Numbered from the stretch's first letter, positions 7,596-16,037 are shown. The stretch: 64,000 nt of DNA from JAYFNU01 sp034933305 (GCA_034933305.1 JAYFNU010000006.1:1-64000), one strand, 5' to 3'. Numbers and translations: made by a program. The notes: generated from the sequence alone by a model not told the origin.

Positions 7596-7946
7596 ATGAA
7601 AAAGTTTTTCAAAAGGACGGACGTCCTCATCATCGGGGGCGTGCTCGCGGCGGCGCTCATCTGGCTGCTCGTCGCGTCGCTGACCGCGAAGACGGGGGAG
7701 TACGTCGTCGTCACGGTGGCGGACAAGCCCTATGCGGAGCTGCCGCTCGACAAGGACGCGCAGCTGCGCATCGAGACGGACGAGGGCTACAATCTGCTCG
7801 TCATCCGGGACGGGCAGGCGTGGGTCGAGTCGGCCGACTGCTACAACCAGGTGTGCGTGCACACGGGCAAGGTGTCGAAGGAGCTCGACAGCATCATCTG
7901 CCTGCCGCACAGGGTCGTCATCACCATCGAGCGAAAGGGGAACTGA
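7596..7946 (+). CDS. NusG domain II-containing membrane-anchored protein
   Basis: A 116-residue protein with one N-terminal membrane segment (about residues 11-29, IIGGVLAAALIWLLVASL) and an extracellular NusG_II domain. The domain is recognisable from the conserved pair CYNQVCVHTGKV and IICLPHRVVITI. Proteins of this type often lie beside ApbE and FMN-binding genes in Gram-positive flavin-based extracellular electron transfer loci, where EetA is reported to be of this kind; that link is from general knowledge. Here it sits one base after apbE and two bases before the nucleotidase gene, so all three are one transcript. The usual partner, a Gx-transporter (EetB-like), is not in this window. 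Confidence 0.85.
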   Translation: MKKFFKRTDVLIIGGVLAAALIWLLVASLTAKTGEYVVVTVADKPYAELPLDKDAQLRIETDEGYNLLVIRDGQAWVESADCYNQVCVHTGKVSKELDSIICLPHRVVITIERKGN

Positions 7947-7948
7947 AC

Positions 7949-8545
7949 ATGGCGTACGGTTTTTCGGCGCTGCTCGCGCGCATGAGCTATATCAACCGCT
8001 GGGGCCTCATGCGCGGCGGGCGTTACGAGACGCTGTCCGAGCATTCGCTGAGCGTCGCGTCGACGGCGCACCTGCTCGCGTGCATCGCGAACGCCGAATA
8101 CGGCGCCGGCGTGCGCCCCGAGAAGGTCGCCTGCTGCGCGATGTACCATGACGCCAGCGAGATCCTGACCGGCGATCTGCCGACGCCCGTCAAGTACAAG
8201 AACGAGAGCATCCGCGCCGAGTACAAGCGCATCGAGCGCGAGGCCGAGCAGACCATCGCCGCCATGCTGCCGCCGTCCGTGCGCGGCGAGCTCGGGTCGT
8301 ATGTGACGGGCGAGGCGCTGACGCAGCGCGAAAGGCGCATCATCAAGAGCGCCGACAAGCTGTCGGCGCTCGTCAAGTGCATCGAGGAGGAGAACGGCGG
8401 CAACAAGGAGTTCGAGAGCGCGAAGCGCAGCACCCTTGCGTGGCTCGCCGACGATCCGCTGCCCGAGACGCGCTATTTCATCGAACACTGCGTCCCCGCG
8501 TACAGCCTCACGCTCGACGAGCTGCTCGCGTCGGCGGAAAAATAA
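7949..8545 (+). CDS. yfbR: HD-domain 5'-deoxynucleotidase, YfbR-like
   Basis: Predicted to hydrolyse deoxynucleoside 5'-monophosphates in the cytoplasm. The 198-residue length and sequence follow E. coli YfbR closely: SYINRWGLMRGGRYETLSEHS, MYHDASEILTGDLPTPVKY (the HD metal motif) and IIKSADKLSALVKCIEE. The start at 7949 has AAAGGGG upstream. It is cotranscribed with apbE and the NusG_II gene, with a two-base gap, but no functional link to them is obvious. A strong terminator follows. Confidence 0.9.
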   Translation: MAYGFSALLARMSYINRWGLMRGGRYETLSEHSLSVASTAHLLACIANAEYGAGVRPEKVACCAMYHDASEILTGDLPTPVKYKNESIRAEYKRIEREAEQTIAAMLPPSVRGELGSYVTGEALTQRERRIIKSADKLSALVKCIEEENGGNKEFESAKRSTLAWLADDPLPETRYFIEHCVPAYSLTLDELLASAEK

Positions 8546-8582
8546 AAAAAGGGCGGCCCGCCATCGCGCGGGCCGCCCTTTT
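8546..8582. terminator. Bidirectional terminator between convergent yfbR and the FakA-C-like gene
   Basis: A 13-bp stem (8549-8561 with 8568-8580) with A-run upstream and T-run downstream; it lies between two convergent stop codons. Confidence 0.9.
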
Positions 8583-8586
8583 GCTT

Positions 8587-8838
8587 TCAGCCGTGCAGGC
8601 CGTCTTCCTGCCGCTGCATGTTCTCCACGACGACGTCGTGAATGTCGCCGAGCGAGGCGCAGTACTCGAGCACCTTCCACGGCTCGTTGGTGTGAAAGTG
8701 GATCTTGATGAGATCCTCGTCGCCGACAGCCAGCAGGCAGTCGCCCGCGAAATGCTGCGCGATGTAATCGTGGATGTCGTCCTCACTGAGCTTTTCTCCC
8801 TCGATGAGGAGCTGTGTGTCGAATTTGTATTCCAGCAT
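8587..8838 (-). CDS. Stand-alone domain resembling the C-terminus of FakA/YloV (dihydroxyacetone-kinase-related)
   Basis: An 83-residue protein whose whole length (YKFDTQLLIEG, CLLAVGDEDLIKIHFHTNEPWKVLEY, DIHDVVVENM) matches the segment of fatty-acid kinase FakA/YloV proteins that follows the DAK2 kinase domain. No kinase domain accompanies it. Stand-alone versions are known in Clostridia under names such as kinase to dihydroxyacetone kinase; their function is not established. GGGAG precedes ATG 8838. It is 26 bases downstream of dusB on the same strand and probably cotranscribed. A much longer frame runs upstream from it through dusB and polA, but that is antisense shadow. Confidence 0.75.
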   Translation of the reverse strand: MLEYKFDTQLLIEGEKLSEDDIHDYIAQHFAGDCLLAVGDEDLIKIHFHTNEPWKVLEYCASLGDIHDVVVENMQRQEDGLHG

Positions 8839-8864
8839 ACCGTTATCTCCCTGTCCTGATATTT

Positions 8865-9842
8865 TTATCGCATCGGGTCCCCGTTTTCGGCGAGGACGAG
8901 ACTGATGAACCGATCGAGATCCTCCATCGAGGCGATGGCGTTCGCCTGCGCGCGCAGCCGGGCCGCGCCGGGAAAGCCCTTCGTGTACCACGCGGCGTGC
9001 TTGCGCGCCTCGCAGAAGGCGGCGTATTCCCCCTTTTCGGCGACCATGCCCTGCACCTGCCGCCGCAGAGCGCTCATGCGCTCCCGCGCCGTGGGCGGCG
9101 CGGGGGCGGCGCAGCCGCCCGCGGCGGCGAGCGCCCGGAAGATGAAGGGATTGCCGAGCGCGCCGCGCCCCACGAGCACGGCGTCGCAGCCGGTGTATTC
9201 GAACATGCGGCGCGCGTCGTCGGGGGTGCAGACGTCGCCGTTGCCGGCGACCGGGATGCGCACGGCCTGCCGCACCGCGCGGATGGCGTCGAGATCGACC
9301 GGCGGGCGGTACATGCGCTCGCGCGTGCGCCCGTGGACGGCGAGGGCCGCCGCGCCCGCCTGTTCCATGCGCCGCGCAAAATCGGCGGCGGTGTTTTCCG
9401 CCCAGCCCGTGCGCATTTTGACCGTCACGGGCAGCGACACGGCCGCATCGACGGCCGCGACGACGGCGGCGGCGAGCGCCGGCGTTTTCATGAGCGCGCT
9501 GCCGGCGCCCGGCCCGGTGATCTTCGGCGCGGGGCAGCCCATGTTGATGTCGATGAAGTCGGGGCGGAAGTTCTCCTCGACGAAGCGGGCGGCCTCGGCC
9601 ATGACGGCGGGCTCGCTGCCGAACAGCTGCAGCCCGATGGGCCGTTCCGCTTCCGTGAAGCGCAGCAGCAGCGGCGTCTTTTTGTCGCCGAGGCACAGCG
9701 CCTTGGCGCTGACCATCTCGCCGACGCACAGCGCGGCGCCGCATTCCCGGCACAGCGCGCGGAACGGCGAGTCGGTCACGCCCGCCATGGGGGCGAGGCC
9801 GATGGCGCGGGGCTGTAAAATATGTGCGAAATCCTTGCTCAA
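8865..9842 (-). CDS. dusB: tRNA-dihydrouridine synthase (DusB-like)
   Basis: An FMN-dependent enzyme that reduces uridine to dihydrouridine in tRNA D-loops. 325 residues; motifs LAPMAGVTDSPFRALCRECGA (N-terminus), the NMGCPAPKI active-site stretch with catalytic Cys, KMRTGW, VHGRTR, and IPVAGNGDV with GCDAVLVGRGALGNPF for phosphate binding. The start codon is TTG at 9842, supported by GAGG eight bases before it; no nearby ATG gives a full N-terminus. It diverges from polA; the two promoters almost touch. Confidence 0.93.
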   Translation of the reverse strand: MSKDFAHILQPRAIGLAPMAGVTDSPFRALCRECGAALCVGEMVSAKALCLGDKKTPLLLRFTEAERPIGLQLFGSEPAVMAEAARFVEENFRPDFIDINMGCPAPKITGPGAGSALMKTPALAAAVVAAVDAAVSLPVTVKMRTGWAENTAADFARRMEQAGAAALAVHGRTRERMYRPPVDLDAIRAVRQAVRIPVAGNGDVCTPDDARRMFEYTGCDAVLVGRGALGNPFIFRALAAAGGCAAPAPPTARERMSALRRQVQGMVAEKGEYAAFCEARKHAAWYTKGFPGAARLRAQANAIASMEDLDRFISLVLAENGDPMR

Positions 9843-9888
9843 TGACGTTTCCTCTGTGTCCGTCGCCGGCGCGCGCCGGTGTGCAAAT

Positions 9889-9922
9889 ACTATACCATAT
9901 CGCGGGGCAAATGTGGTATACT
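9889..9922. promoter_or_regulatory. Divergent extended -10 promoters for dusB and polA
   Basis: On the plus strand TGGTATACT (9914-9922) precedes polA; on the minus strand TGGTATAGT (9897-9889) precedes dusB. The two extended -10 elements are 16 bases apart, so polymerase binding at one should exclude the other. No good -35 is seen for either. Confidence 0.55.
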
Positions 9923-9951
9923 AACTTACGACTGAAAAGAGGAGGCCGGCT

Positions 9952-12483
9952 ATGAAACTGCTTTGCATCGACGGCAACAGCATACTCAACCGCGCGTTTT
10001 ATGCCATCAAGCTGCTGACGACGAAGGACGGGCGCTACACCAACGCCGTGCAGGGCTTTTTGTCGATCTTTCTCAAGCTGCGCGAGCAGTACGCGCCGGA
10101 CGCCGTCGCGGTCGCCTTCGACGAGCGCGGCAAGACCTTCCGCCACGAGCAGTATGCGCAGTACAAGGCGACGCGCAAGGGCATGCCGCCCGAGCTCGCC
10201 GAGCAGCTCGACGTCGTCAAGGCGCTGCTGACCGATCTCGGCTACACGTGGGTCAGCTGCAGGGGCTACGAGGCCGACGACATCCTCGGCGCGTTCGCCG
10301 CGCGCTGCGCGAAGGACGGCGACCCCTGCCTCATCGCGACGGGCGACCGCGACAGCCTGCAGCTCATCAGCGACACGGCGACCGTGCTGCTGACGACGAC
10401 GAAGTTCGGCCGGGGCGAGACGACCGAGATGACGCCCGAGGCGATGATGCAGACCTACGGCATCGCCCCGAAGCAGCTCATCGACGTGAAGGCGCTCATG
10501 GGCGACAGCTCCGACAACATCCCCGGCGTCGCGGGCGTCGGCGAAAAGACCGCCTTCGACCTCATCCAAAAATTCGGCTCGCTCGACGGGGTCTATCAGA
10601 ATCTCGACAGCGACGCGATAAAGCCCGGCGTGCGGGAGAAGCTCCTCCAGGACCGGGACGCCGCCTACATGAGCCGCACGCTCGCGACCATCGTGACGGA
10701 CGTTCCCGTCGAGACGGACCCCGCGGCCTATGTGAAAAAAGAGGGAGATCCGGCCGCGGCGGCGGCGCTGCTCGCCGGCCTCGAGATGCACACGATGCTC
10801 GCGCGCCTGGGCCTCGACGCCGCGCCCGCCCTCGCGCGGAAAGCCGCGGCGGCGGCCGTCCCCGAGACGGCGGCCGAGCCGCTGACGGACGGCGCGCTCG
10901 CCGGGCTGAAGACGCTGTATGTGTACGCCGACGAGCGCGGCTTTTTTGCCGCGGCCGGCGGCAGAGCCTTCCGGCTCGACAAGGCGTCGCTCGAAGCGGC
11001 GCTGCGCGCCGATGCGGAAAAGCGCTGCTACGACGCCAAGGCGCTGTGGCATTTTGCGCTCGAGCGCGGCTTTGAGATCCGGAACCTGACGTTCGATCTC
11101 AAGCTCGCCGCGTATCTGCTCAACCCGTCGGCGTCGACGTATGCGCTCGACGTGCTCGAAAAGGAATACGCCGCGGCGCCGCGCTTTGTGAGCGAGGTGC
11201 CGTCGCTGGGCGCGCTCGAGGATCTGTGCGAAAAGCTCGCGCGGATGCTGGAGCAGCAGGACATGCGGGCGCTGCACGACGACATCGAGCTGCCGCTCGC
11301 GCGCGTGCTCGCCGAGATGGAGCAGGCCGGCTTTGCGGTCGACCGCGCGGGCATCGAGGCGTTCGGCGGCGAGCTGTCGGCGCTCGTCGAAAAGAAGCAG
11401 GAGGAAGTCTTCGAGCTCGCAGGGCGCCGCTTCAATCTGAATTCGCCCAAGCAGCTCGGCGAGGTGCTCTTCGGCACGCTCGGTCTGCCCGCGGGAAAGA
11501 TGAACAAGAGCGGTTATTCGACGAACGCGGAGACGCTCGAAAAGCTGCGCGGCGACTATCCCGTCGTCGACAGGATCCTCGAATACCGCACGTACCAGAA
11601 ACTCAACTCGACCTATGTCGCGGGCCTGCTCGCCGCCGTCGACGCGAACGGCCGCATCCACACGGAGTTCAAACAGACCGAGACGCGCACCGGGCGCATC
11701 AGCTCGCGCGAGCCGAACCTGCAGAACATCCCCGTGCGCACCGAGCTCGGCGGGCGCTTCCGCAGGTATTTCGTGGCGGCCCCGGGCAACGTGCTGTGCG
11801 ACGCCGACTATTCGCAGATCGAGCTGCGCGTGCTCGCGAGCATCAGCGACGACAAGCGCATGAACGAGGCGTTCGCGAGCGGGCGCGACATCCACACCGA
11901 GACGGCCTGCGAGATCTTCAAGCTGCCGCGCAGCATGATCACGCCGGAGCTGCGCCGCCGCGCGAAGGCGGTCAATTTCGGCATCGTCTACGGCATCGGC
12001 GCGTTTTCGCTGTCGAAGGACACGGGCGTTTCCCTGCGCGAGGCGTCGAGCTATATCGAAAACTATCTCGCGCCCTATTCCGGCGTCGCGGCCGACCTCA
12101 AACGGACGGGCGAACAGGCGCAGAAGGACGGCTTCGTGACGACGCTGTACAAGCGCCGCCGCATGCTGCCGGAGCTCGCGAGCTCCAATAAGAACCTGCA
12201 GGCGCTCGGGCGCCGCCTCGCCATGAACACCCCCATCCAGGGGACGGCCGCGGACATCATCAAGCTCGCGATGATCCGCGTGAGCGAGCGCCTGCGCGGA
12301 GAGAAGCTCGACGCGCGGCTGGTCCTGCAGGTCCACGACGAGCTGATCGTCGAGAGCGCCGAAAAGGACGCGGCGCGCGCGTCCGCCGTGCTCAAGGAGG
12401 AGATGGAGAAGGCGGCGAAGCTGGCCACGCCGCTCGCCGTCGACGTCGGCACGGGAAAAACATGGTACGAGGCGAAGCTGTAA
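9952..12483 (+). CDS. polA: DNA polymerase I
   Basis: Repair and Okazaki-fragment polymerase, 843 residues. The N-terminal 5' flap nuclease is intact (IDGNSILNRAFYAI, YEADDILG, MGDSSDNIPGVAGVGEKTA). The middle 3'-5' exonuclease-like region lacks the metal-binding DxE of a working proofreader (YVYADERGFF at that place), as in Bacillus and Taq enzymes. The polymerase domain has motif A DADYSQIELR (from 617), motif B RRRAKAVNFGIVYG (from 668) and motif C QVHDE (793-797). AAGAGGAGG lies just before ATG 9952. It is followed 86 bases later by rimI; the usual coaE neighbour is absent. Confidence 0.97.
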   Translation: MKLLCIDGNSILNRAFYAIKLLTTKDGRYTNAVQGFLSIFLKLREQYAPDAVAVAFDERGKTFRHEQYAQYKATRKGMPPELAEQLDVVKALLTDLGYTWVSCRGYEADDILGAFAARCAKDGDPCLIATGDRDSLQLISDTATVLLTTTKFGRGETTEMTPEAMMQTYGIAPKQLIDVKALMGDSSDNIPGVAGVGEKTAFDLIQKFGSLDGVYQNLDSDAIKPGVREKLLQDRDAAYMSRTLATIVTDVPVETDPAAYVKKEGDPAAAAALLAGLEMHTMLARLGLDAAPALARKAAAAAVPETAAEPLTDGALAGLKTLYVYADERGFFAAAGGRAFRLDKASLEAALRADAEKRCYDAKALWHFALERGFEIRNLTFDLKLAAYLLNPSASTYALDVLEKEYAAAPRFVSEVPSLGALEDLCEKLARMLEQQDMRALHDDIELPLARVLAEMEQAGFAVDRAGIEAFGGELSALVEKKQEEVFELAGRRFNLNSPKQLGEVLFGTLGLPAGKMNKSGYSTNAETLEKLRGDYPVVDRILEYRTYQKLNSTYVAGLLAAVDANGRIHTEFKQTETRTGRISSREPNLQNIPVRTELGGRFRRYFVAAPGNVLCDADYSQIELRVLASISDDKRMNEAFASGRDIHTETACEIFKLPRSMITPELRRRAKAVNFGIVYGIGAFSLSKDTGVSLREASSYIENYLAPYSGVAADLKRTGEQAQKDGFVTTLYKRRRMLPELASSNKNLQALGRRLAMNTPIQGTAADIIKLAMIRVSERLRGEKLDARLVLQVHDELIVESAEKDAARASAVLKEEMEKAAKLATPLAVDVGTGKTWYEAKL

Positions 12484-12569
12484 ATGATAGAACACCGATC
12501 GAAAAGGCGCTCCGGCTCGCGGTGCCCGCCCCGGCGCGGACGCCGGAAAACGGCCATGGGGGGCCGGCT

Positions 12570-13013
12570 ATGAACTGTACGGTGCGACCGGCGCTGGCGG
12601 AGGACATCCCGGCGCTCGCCGCCATCGACCGGCTGTGCGAGAGCGCGCCGTGGACCGAGGAGCAGCTCCGCGCGGAGCTGACGCTCGGCCATGCGCGGCT
12701 TTTCGCAGCCGTCTGCGGCGGCGCCTTGTGCGGCTTTATCGACATGCACATCGCGGCGGACGACGCGCACATCAACGAGCTGGGCGTGGAGCCCGGCGCG
12801 CGCCGCCGCGGCATCGGCGGGGCGCTCGTGCGCGCGGCGGAAGACCGCGCGCGGCTGGAGCGCTGCGCCGTGCTGTCGCTCGAAGTGCGCGAGAGCAACG
12901 CGGCGGCGGCTGCGCTGTACAGAAAGTGCGGTTTCCGGGACGTAGGCCGGCGCAGACGATTCTACACCGACCCCGTCGAGGACGGCATTATTATGTTGAA
13001 GGAATTAAATTAA
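12570..13013 (+). CDS. rimI: Ribosomal protein bS18 alanine N-acetyltransferase-like (RimI)
   Basis: A GNAT acetyltransferase of 147 residues with the RimI layout: N-terminal VRPALAEDIPALAAIDRLCESAPWTEEQL, acetyl-CoA loop ARRRGIGGALV, then LEVRESNAAAAALYRKCGFRDVGRRRRFYTDP. The start is ATG 12570 with a G-run site; the open frame reaches back to 12462 but has no support there. In many Firmicutes rimI lies with tsaB, tsaE and tsaD; here tsaD is the next gene but one, which strengthens the call. The 86 bases between polA and this gene contain nothing recognisable. Confidence 0.88.
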   Translation: MNCTVRPALAEDIPALAAIDRLCESAPWTEEQLRAELTLGHARLFAAVCGGALCGFIDMHIAADDAHINELGVEPGARRRGIGGALVRAAEDRARLERCAVLSLEVRESNAAAAALYRKCGFRDVGRRRRFYTDPVEDGIIMLKELN

Positions 13014-13017
13014 ATAT

Positions 13018-13899
13018 ATGTGGGTATTTTTTGCTGTACTTACCGTTTTGTTCTGGGGCACGTCGGACGTCATGTTCAAAAACGTGTCCGACCGCGGCGA
13101 GGCGGATGAACTCATCCTCATCGCCATGAACGGCACCGTTTACGGCGTTGCCTGTCTTGTCTACTGGGTTCTGACGGGCACCGTTTTCTCCTTTGCGAGC
13201 CTCGTGAAGTACATCCCCATCGCGGCCATCTACATCGGCTCGATGCTGTTTTACTACAAGATGCTCCCGCACATCAAGATCTCGCTCGCCTCGCCCATCG
13301 CGAACTCCTCCTGCGTCGTGACGACGATGCTGTGCGTGCTGGTGCTCGGACAGTCCGTCAGCCCGCTGCAGGCGGGCGCCATCGCCCTGATCGTCCTGTC
13401 GATCATCATCCTGTCGCTCGACCGCGAGCCGCAGCAGCCCGCCGGCCTCACCGCGCGCGATTACGCCGTCGGCATCGGCTGCGCGCTCATCTATTTCGTG
13501 CTCGACGGCGTCGGCTCCTTCATGGACGACAACATCCTCGACGCGACGCTCACGGCCGAAGACGTCATCATCGCCTACGGCCTGTGCTATCTGCTCGTCG
13601 GCGTCATCGCGATGTTCGCGGCGGCTAGAAAGTCGGCGGCGGCGGGCAGGAAGCTCGACTTCAGCTTCGCCCTGCGCCCGCGCACGCTGCTGGGCTGCCT
13701 CGTCGAGACGGCCGGGCAGTTCACCTACGTCTACTGCTATGCCGCCGGAGACGCGGCGCTCGCGTCCCCGTTCATCGCGTCCTTCTCGGCGGTCTCCATC
13801 CTGCTGTCGCGCATTTTCCTGAAGGAAAAGCTGACCGCCAAGCAGGCGATCCTCGTGCTTGCGATGCTCGCGGGCATGTTCATTCTCGCCATCGAATAG
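13018..13899 (+). CDS. DMT-superfamily (EamA-like) membrane transporter
   Basis: A 293-residue hydrophobic protein with about 10 membrane segments in two five-helix halves, the drug/metabolite transporter pattern. The first half starts WVFFAVLTVLFWGTSDVMFK and ends near LSIIILSLDRE; the second ends with PFIASFSAVSILLSRIFLKEKLTAKQAILVLAMLAGMFILA, the classic EamA ending. The substrate is unknown. It starts four bases after the rimI stop, with a weak AAGGA site 13 bases upstream, and ends 11 bases before tsaD, so it is inserted within the rimI-tsaD operon. Confidence 0.88.
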   Translation: MWVFFAVLTVLFWGTSDVMFKNVSDRGEADELILIAMNGTVYGVACLVYWVLTGTVFSFASLVKYIPIAAIYIGSMLFYYKMLPHIKISLASPIANSSCVVTTMLCVLVLGQSVSPLQAGAIALIVLSIIILSLDREPQQPAGLTARDYAVGIGCALIYFVLDGVGSFMDDNILDATLTAEDVIIAYGLCYLLVGVIAMFAAARKSAAAGRKLDFSFALRPRTLLGCLVETAGQFTYVYCYAAGDAALASPFIASFSAVSILLSRIFLKEKLTAKQAILVLAMLAGMFILAIE

Positions 13900-13910
13900 A
13901 GGTTTTTTTC

Positions 13911-14909
13911 ATGCTGATGCTCGGAATCGAAAGCTCCTGCGACGAGACGTCCGCCGCCGTTGTGCGCGACGGGCGCACGGCGCTGTCCTGCGCGACGGCG
14001 ACGCAGATCGCGGAGCACCGCCTGTACGGCGGCGTCGTGCCGGAGATCGCGTCGCGCCGCCACCTTGAAAACGTCTGCGCCGTCACCGAAAAAGCGCTCG
14101 CGGACGCGGGGGTAGCGCTCGGCGACATCGACGCCGTCGCGGCGACCTATGCGCCCGGTCTCATCGGGGCGCTGCTCGCGGGGCTGTCCTTCGCGAAGGG
14201 CCTGTGCTATGCCGCCGGCAAGCCGCTCGTGCCCACGCACCATCTGCGCGGCCACATCGCGGCGCTGTACCTGACGCACCCGGCGCTCGAGCCGCCGTTC
14301 GTCGCCTACGTGGTTTCGGGCGGCAACAGCCAGCTCGTGCGCGTGGACGGCTACACGAAATTCACGCTGCTCGGCAGCGCGGTCGACGACGCGGCGGGCG
14401 AGGCCTTCGACAAGGTCGCGCGCACCCTGTCGCTGCCCTATCCCGGCGGCCCCGAGATCTCGCGGCTCGCAAAGCAGGGGGACCCCAAAAAGTACAAGCT
14501 GCCGACGCCGCACACCGACGCGCCCTTCGACGTCAGCTTCTCCGGCCTCAAGACGGCGGTCATCAATCTCGTCCACACCGCGTCGATGAAGGGCGAGCGG
14601 CTCGACGAAGCGTCGCTCGCGGCGGCCTTCGAGGAGAAAGTCGTCGCGATGCTCTCGCAGCGGCTCGTCGAAGCGGCGAAGCGGGAGAAGCTCCCCTGCG
14701 CGCTGTGCGGCGGCGTCGCCGTCAACGGCGCGCTCCAGGCGCGCTGCACCGCGCTTTGCGCGCGCGCGGGCATCCCGCTGTATCTGCCGGCCGCGCGGTA
14801 CTGCGGCGACAACGCGGCGATGATCGCGGCGGCGGGGTACTACGAGTATCTCGACGGCGTGCGCGCGCCGCTTGGCCAGAACGCCTACGCCGTGCGGCCG
14901 ATCGAATAG
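13911..14909 (+). CDS. tsaD: tRNA threonylcarbamoyladenosine biosynthesis protein TsaD
   Basis: Transfers the threonylcarbamoyl group to A37 of ANN-decoding tRNAs, with TsaB and TsaE. 332 residues of the ASKHA fold: LGIESSCDETSAAVV at the start, the metal site THHLRGHIAALY with His111 and His115, YVVSGGNSQLV, GEAFDKVAR, and the final CGDNAAMIA. The start at 13911 has AGAGGT upstream; ATG 13917 is a possible alternative. It lies at the end of the polA-rimI-DMT run; tsaB and tsaE are not in the window. The next gene starts 11 bases later. Confidence 0.95.
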   Translation: MLMLGIESSCDETSAAVVRDGRTALSCATATQIAEHRLYGGVVPEIASRRHLENVCAVTEKALADAGVALGDIDAVAATYAPGLIGALLAGLSFAKGLCYAAGKPLVPTHHLRGHIAALYLTHPALEPPFVAYVVSGGNSQLVRVDGYTKFTLLGSAVDDAAGEAFDKVARTLSLPYPGGPEISRLAKQGDPKKYKLPTPHTDAPFDVSFSGLKTAVINLVHTASMKGERLDEASLAAAFEEKVVAMLSQRLVEAAKREKLPCALCGGVAVNGALQARCTALCARAGIPLYLPAARYCGDNAAMIAAAGYYEYLDGVRAPLGQNAYAVRPIE

Positions 14910-14919
14910 GAGAGCTGCG

Positions 14920-16023
14920 ATGGACAGACAGCGCAAAATCTATGTGGAATACGGCGGGGACATCGAGCGGATGACCCTCGACCTGCTCGAGGCGTACGGC
15001 GTGGCCGACCGCATCCCCGCGGGCGCGTCGGTCGCGCTCAAGCCGAACCTCGTCGTCGCGAAGCCCGCGCAAAGCGGCGCGACGACCCATCCGGAGATCC
15101 TGCGCGGCGTGCTGCGGTATCTTCGCGCCCACGGCGTGCGCGACGTCAGCATCATCGAGGGCTCGTGGGTCGGCGACGACACGAAGCGCGCGTTCGACCG
15201 CGCGGGCTACCGGCCCGTCGCCGCGGAATTCGGCGTGCCGCTGTTCGATCTGAAGGACGACGAGACAAAAACGGTGAAGACGGCCATCGGGGAGATGCGC
15301 ATCTGCGCGCGGGCGCTGGACGCGGGCTTTCTGATCAATCTGCCGGTGCTCAAGGGGCACTGCCAGACCGGCATGACCTGCGCGCTCAAAAACTGCAAGG
15401 GCTGCCTGCCGGACAGCGAGAAGCGCCGCTTCCATTCGATGGGGCTGCACAGGCCCATCGGCGCGCTCGCCGCGTACCTGAAGCCCGCCGTCACGCTCGT
15501 CGACAGCATCTGCGGCGATCCGGGCTTCGAGGAGGGCGGCAATCCCGTGCAGACCGACCGGCTGTTCCTCGGGGACGACCCCGTGCAGCTCGACGCCTAC
15601 GGCTGCCGTCTGCTGGGCATGCGCCCGGAGGATGTGCCCTATATCGGGTACGCCGAGCGCTTCGGGGCGGGCCGCGCCGCGTGGACGGAAGACGATATCG
15701 TCGCGCTGACGCCCGCGCCGCAGAAGAAGGCCGTTCGTACCGACAGCCGCGCGCTGCTGAAAAACGTGCGGGAGGACAGCGCCTGCTCGGCGTGCTGTGC
15801 GGCGCTCACGGCGGCGCTTGTCGAGCTCGACGGGCAGGGGACGCCCTATACCGGCCCGCTCGCCATCGGGCAGGGGAACCGCGGTCTCGATCCCGGCTGC
15901 CCGGGCATCGGCAACTGCTGCCGGGCCGCGTCGGCTTTCGCGAAGGGGTGTCCGCCGACACAGCAGGCGATCGCCGCGTTTTTGCGCGAACTCCGGCAAA
16001 AGACGGACCCGCCGTCCGTCTGA
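14920..16023 (+). CDS. DUF362 family protein with a C-terminal cysteine cluster
   Basis: A 367-residue protein. The DUF362 core is shown by SVALKPNLVV, THPEILRGVLRYL, LINLPVLKGHCQTGMTCALKNCKGCL and VDSICGDPGFEEGG with the substrate-type loop QLDAYGCRLLGM. Unlike many relatives it has no 4Fe-4S ferredoxin domain; instead the last 90 residues carry seven or so cysteines (CSACCAAL, then PGCPGIGNCC and KGCPP), which could bind a metal cluster. Function of the family is not settled. Start at 14920 is supported by AGGAGAG. It ends the operon before a GAAA-loop terminator. A second DUF362 protein, with real ferredoxin motifs, is at 44245. Confidence 0.83.
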   Translation: MDRQRKIYVEYGGDIERMTLDLLEAYGVADRIPAGASVALKPNLVVAKPAQSGATTHPEILRGVLRYLRAHGVRDVSIIEGSWVGDDTKRAFDRAGYRPVAAEFGVPLFDLKDDETKTVKTAIGEMRICARALDAGFLINLPVLKGHCQTGMTCALKNCKGCLPDSEKRRFHSMGLHRPIGALAAYLKPAVTLVDSICGDPGFEEGGNPVQTDRLFLGDDPVQLDAYGCRLLGMRPEDVPYIGYAERFGAGRAAWTEDDIVALTPAPQKKAVRTDSRALLKNVREDSACSACCAALTAALVELDGQGTPYTGPLAIGQGNRGLDPGCPGIGNCCRAASAFAKGCPPTQQAIAAFLRELRQKTDPPSV

Positions 16024-16037
16024 CACACGATAAAAGA

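Noticed and set aside
8839..12495. A 1302-codon open frame on the minus strand running through dusB and polA
   Set aside because: It is an antisense shadow caused by high GC at codon position 3. Only its last 83 codons (8587-8838) have a ribosome binding site and a family match.
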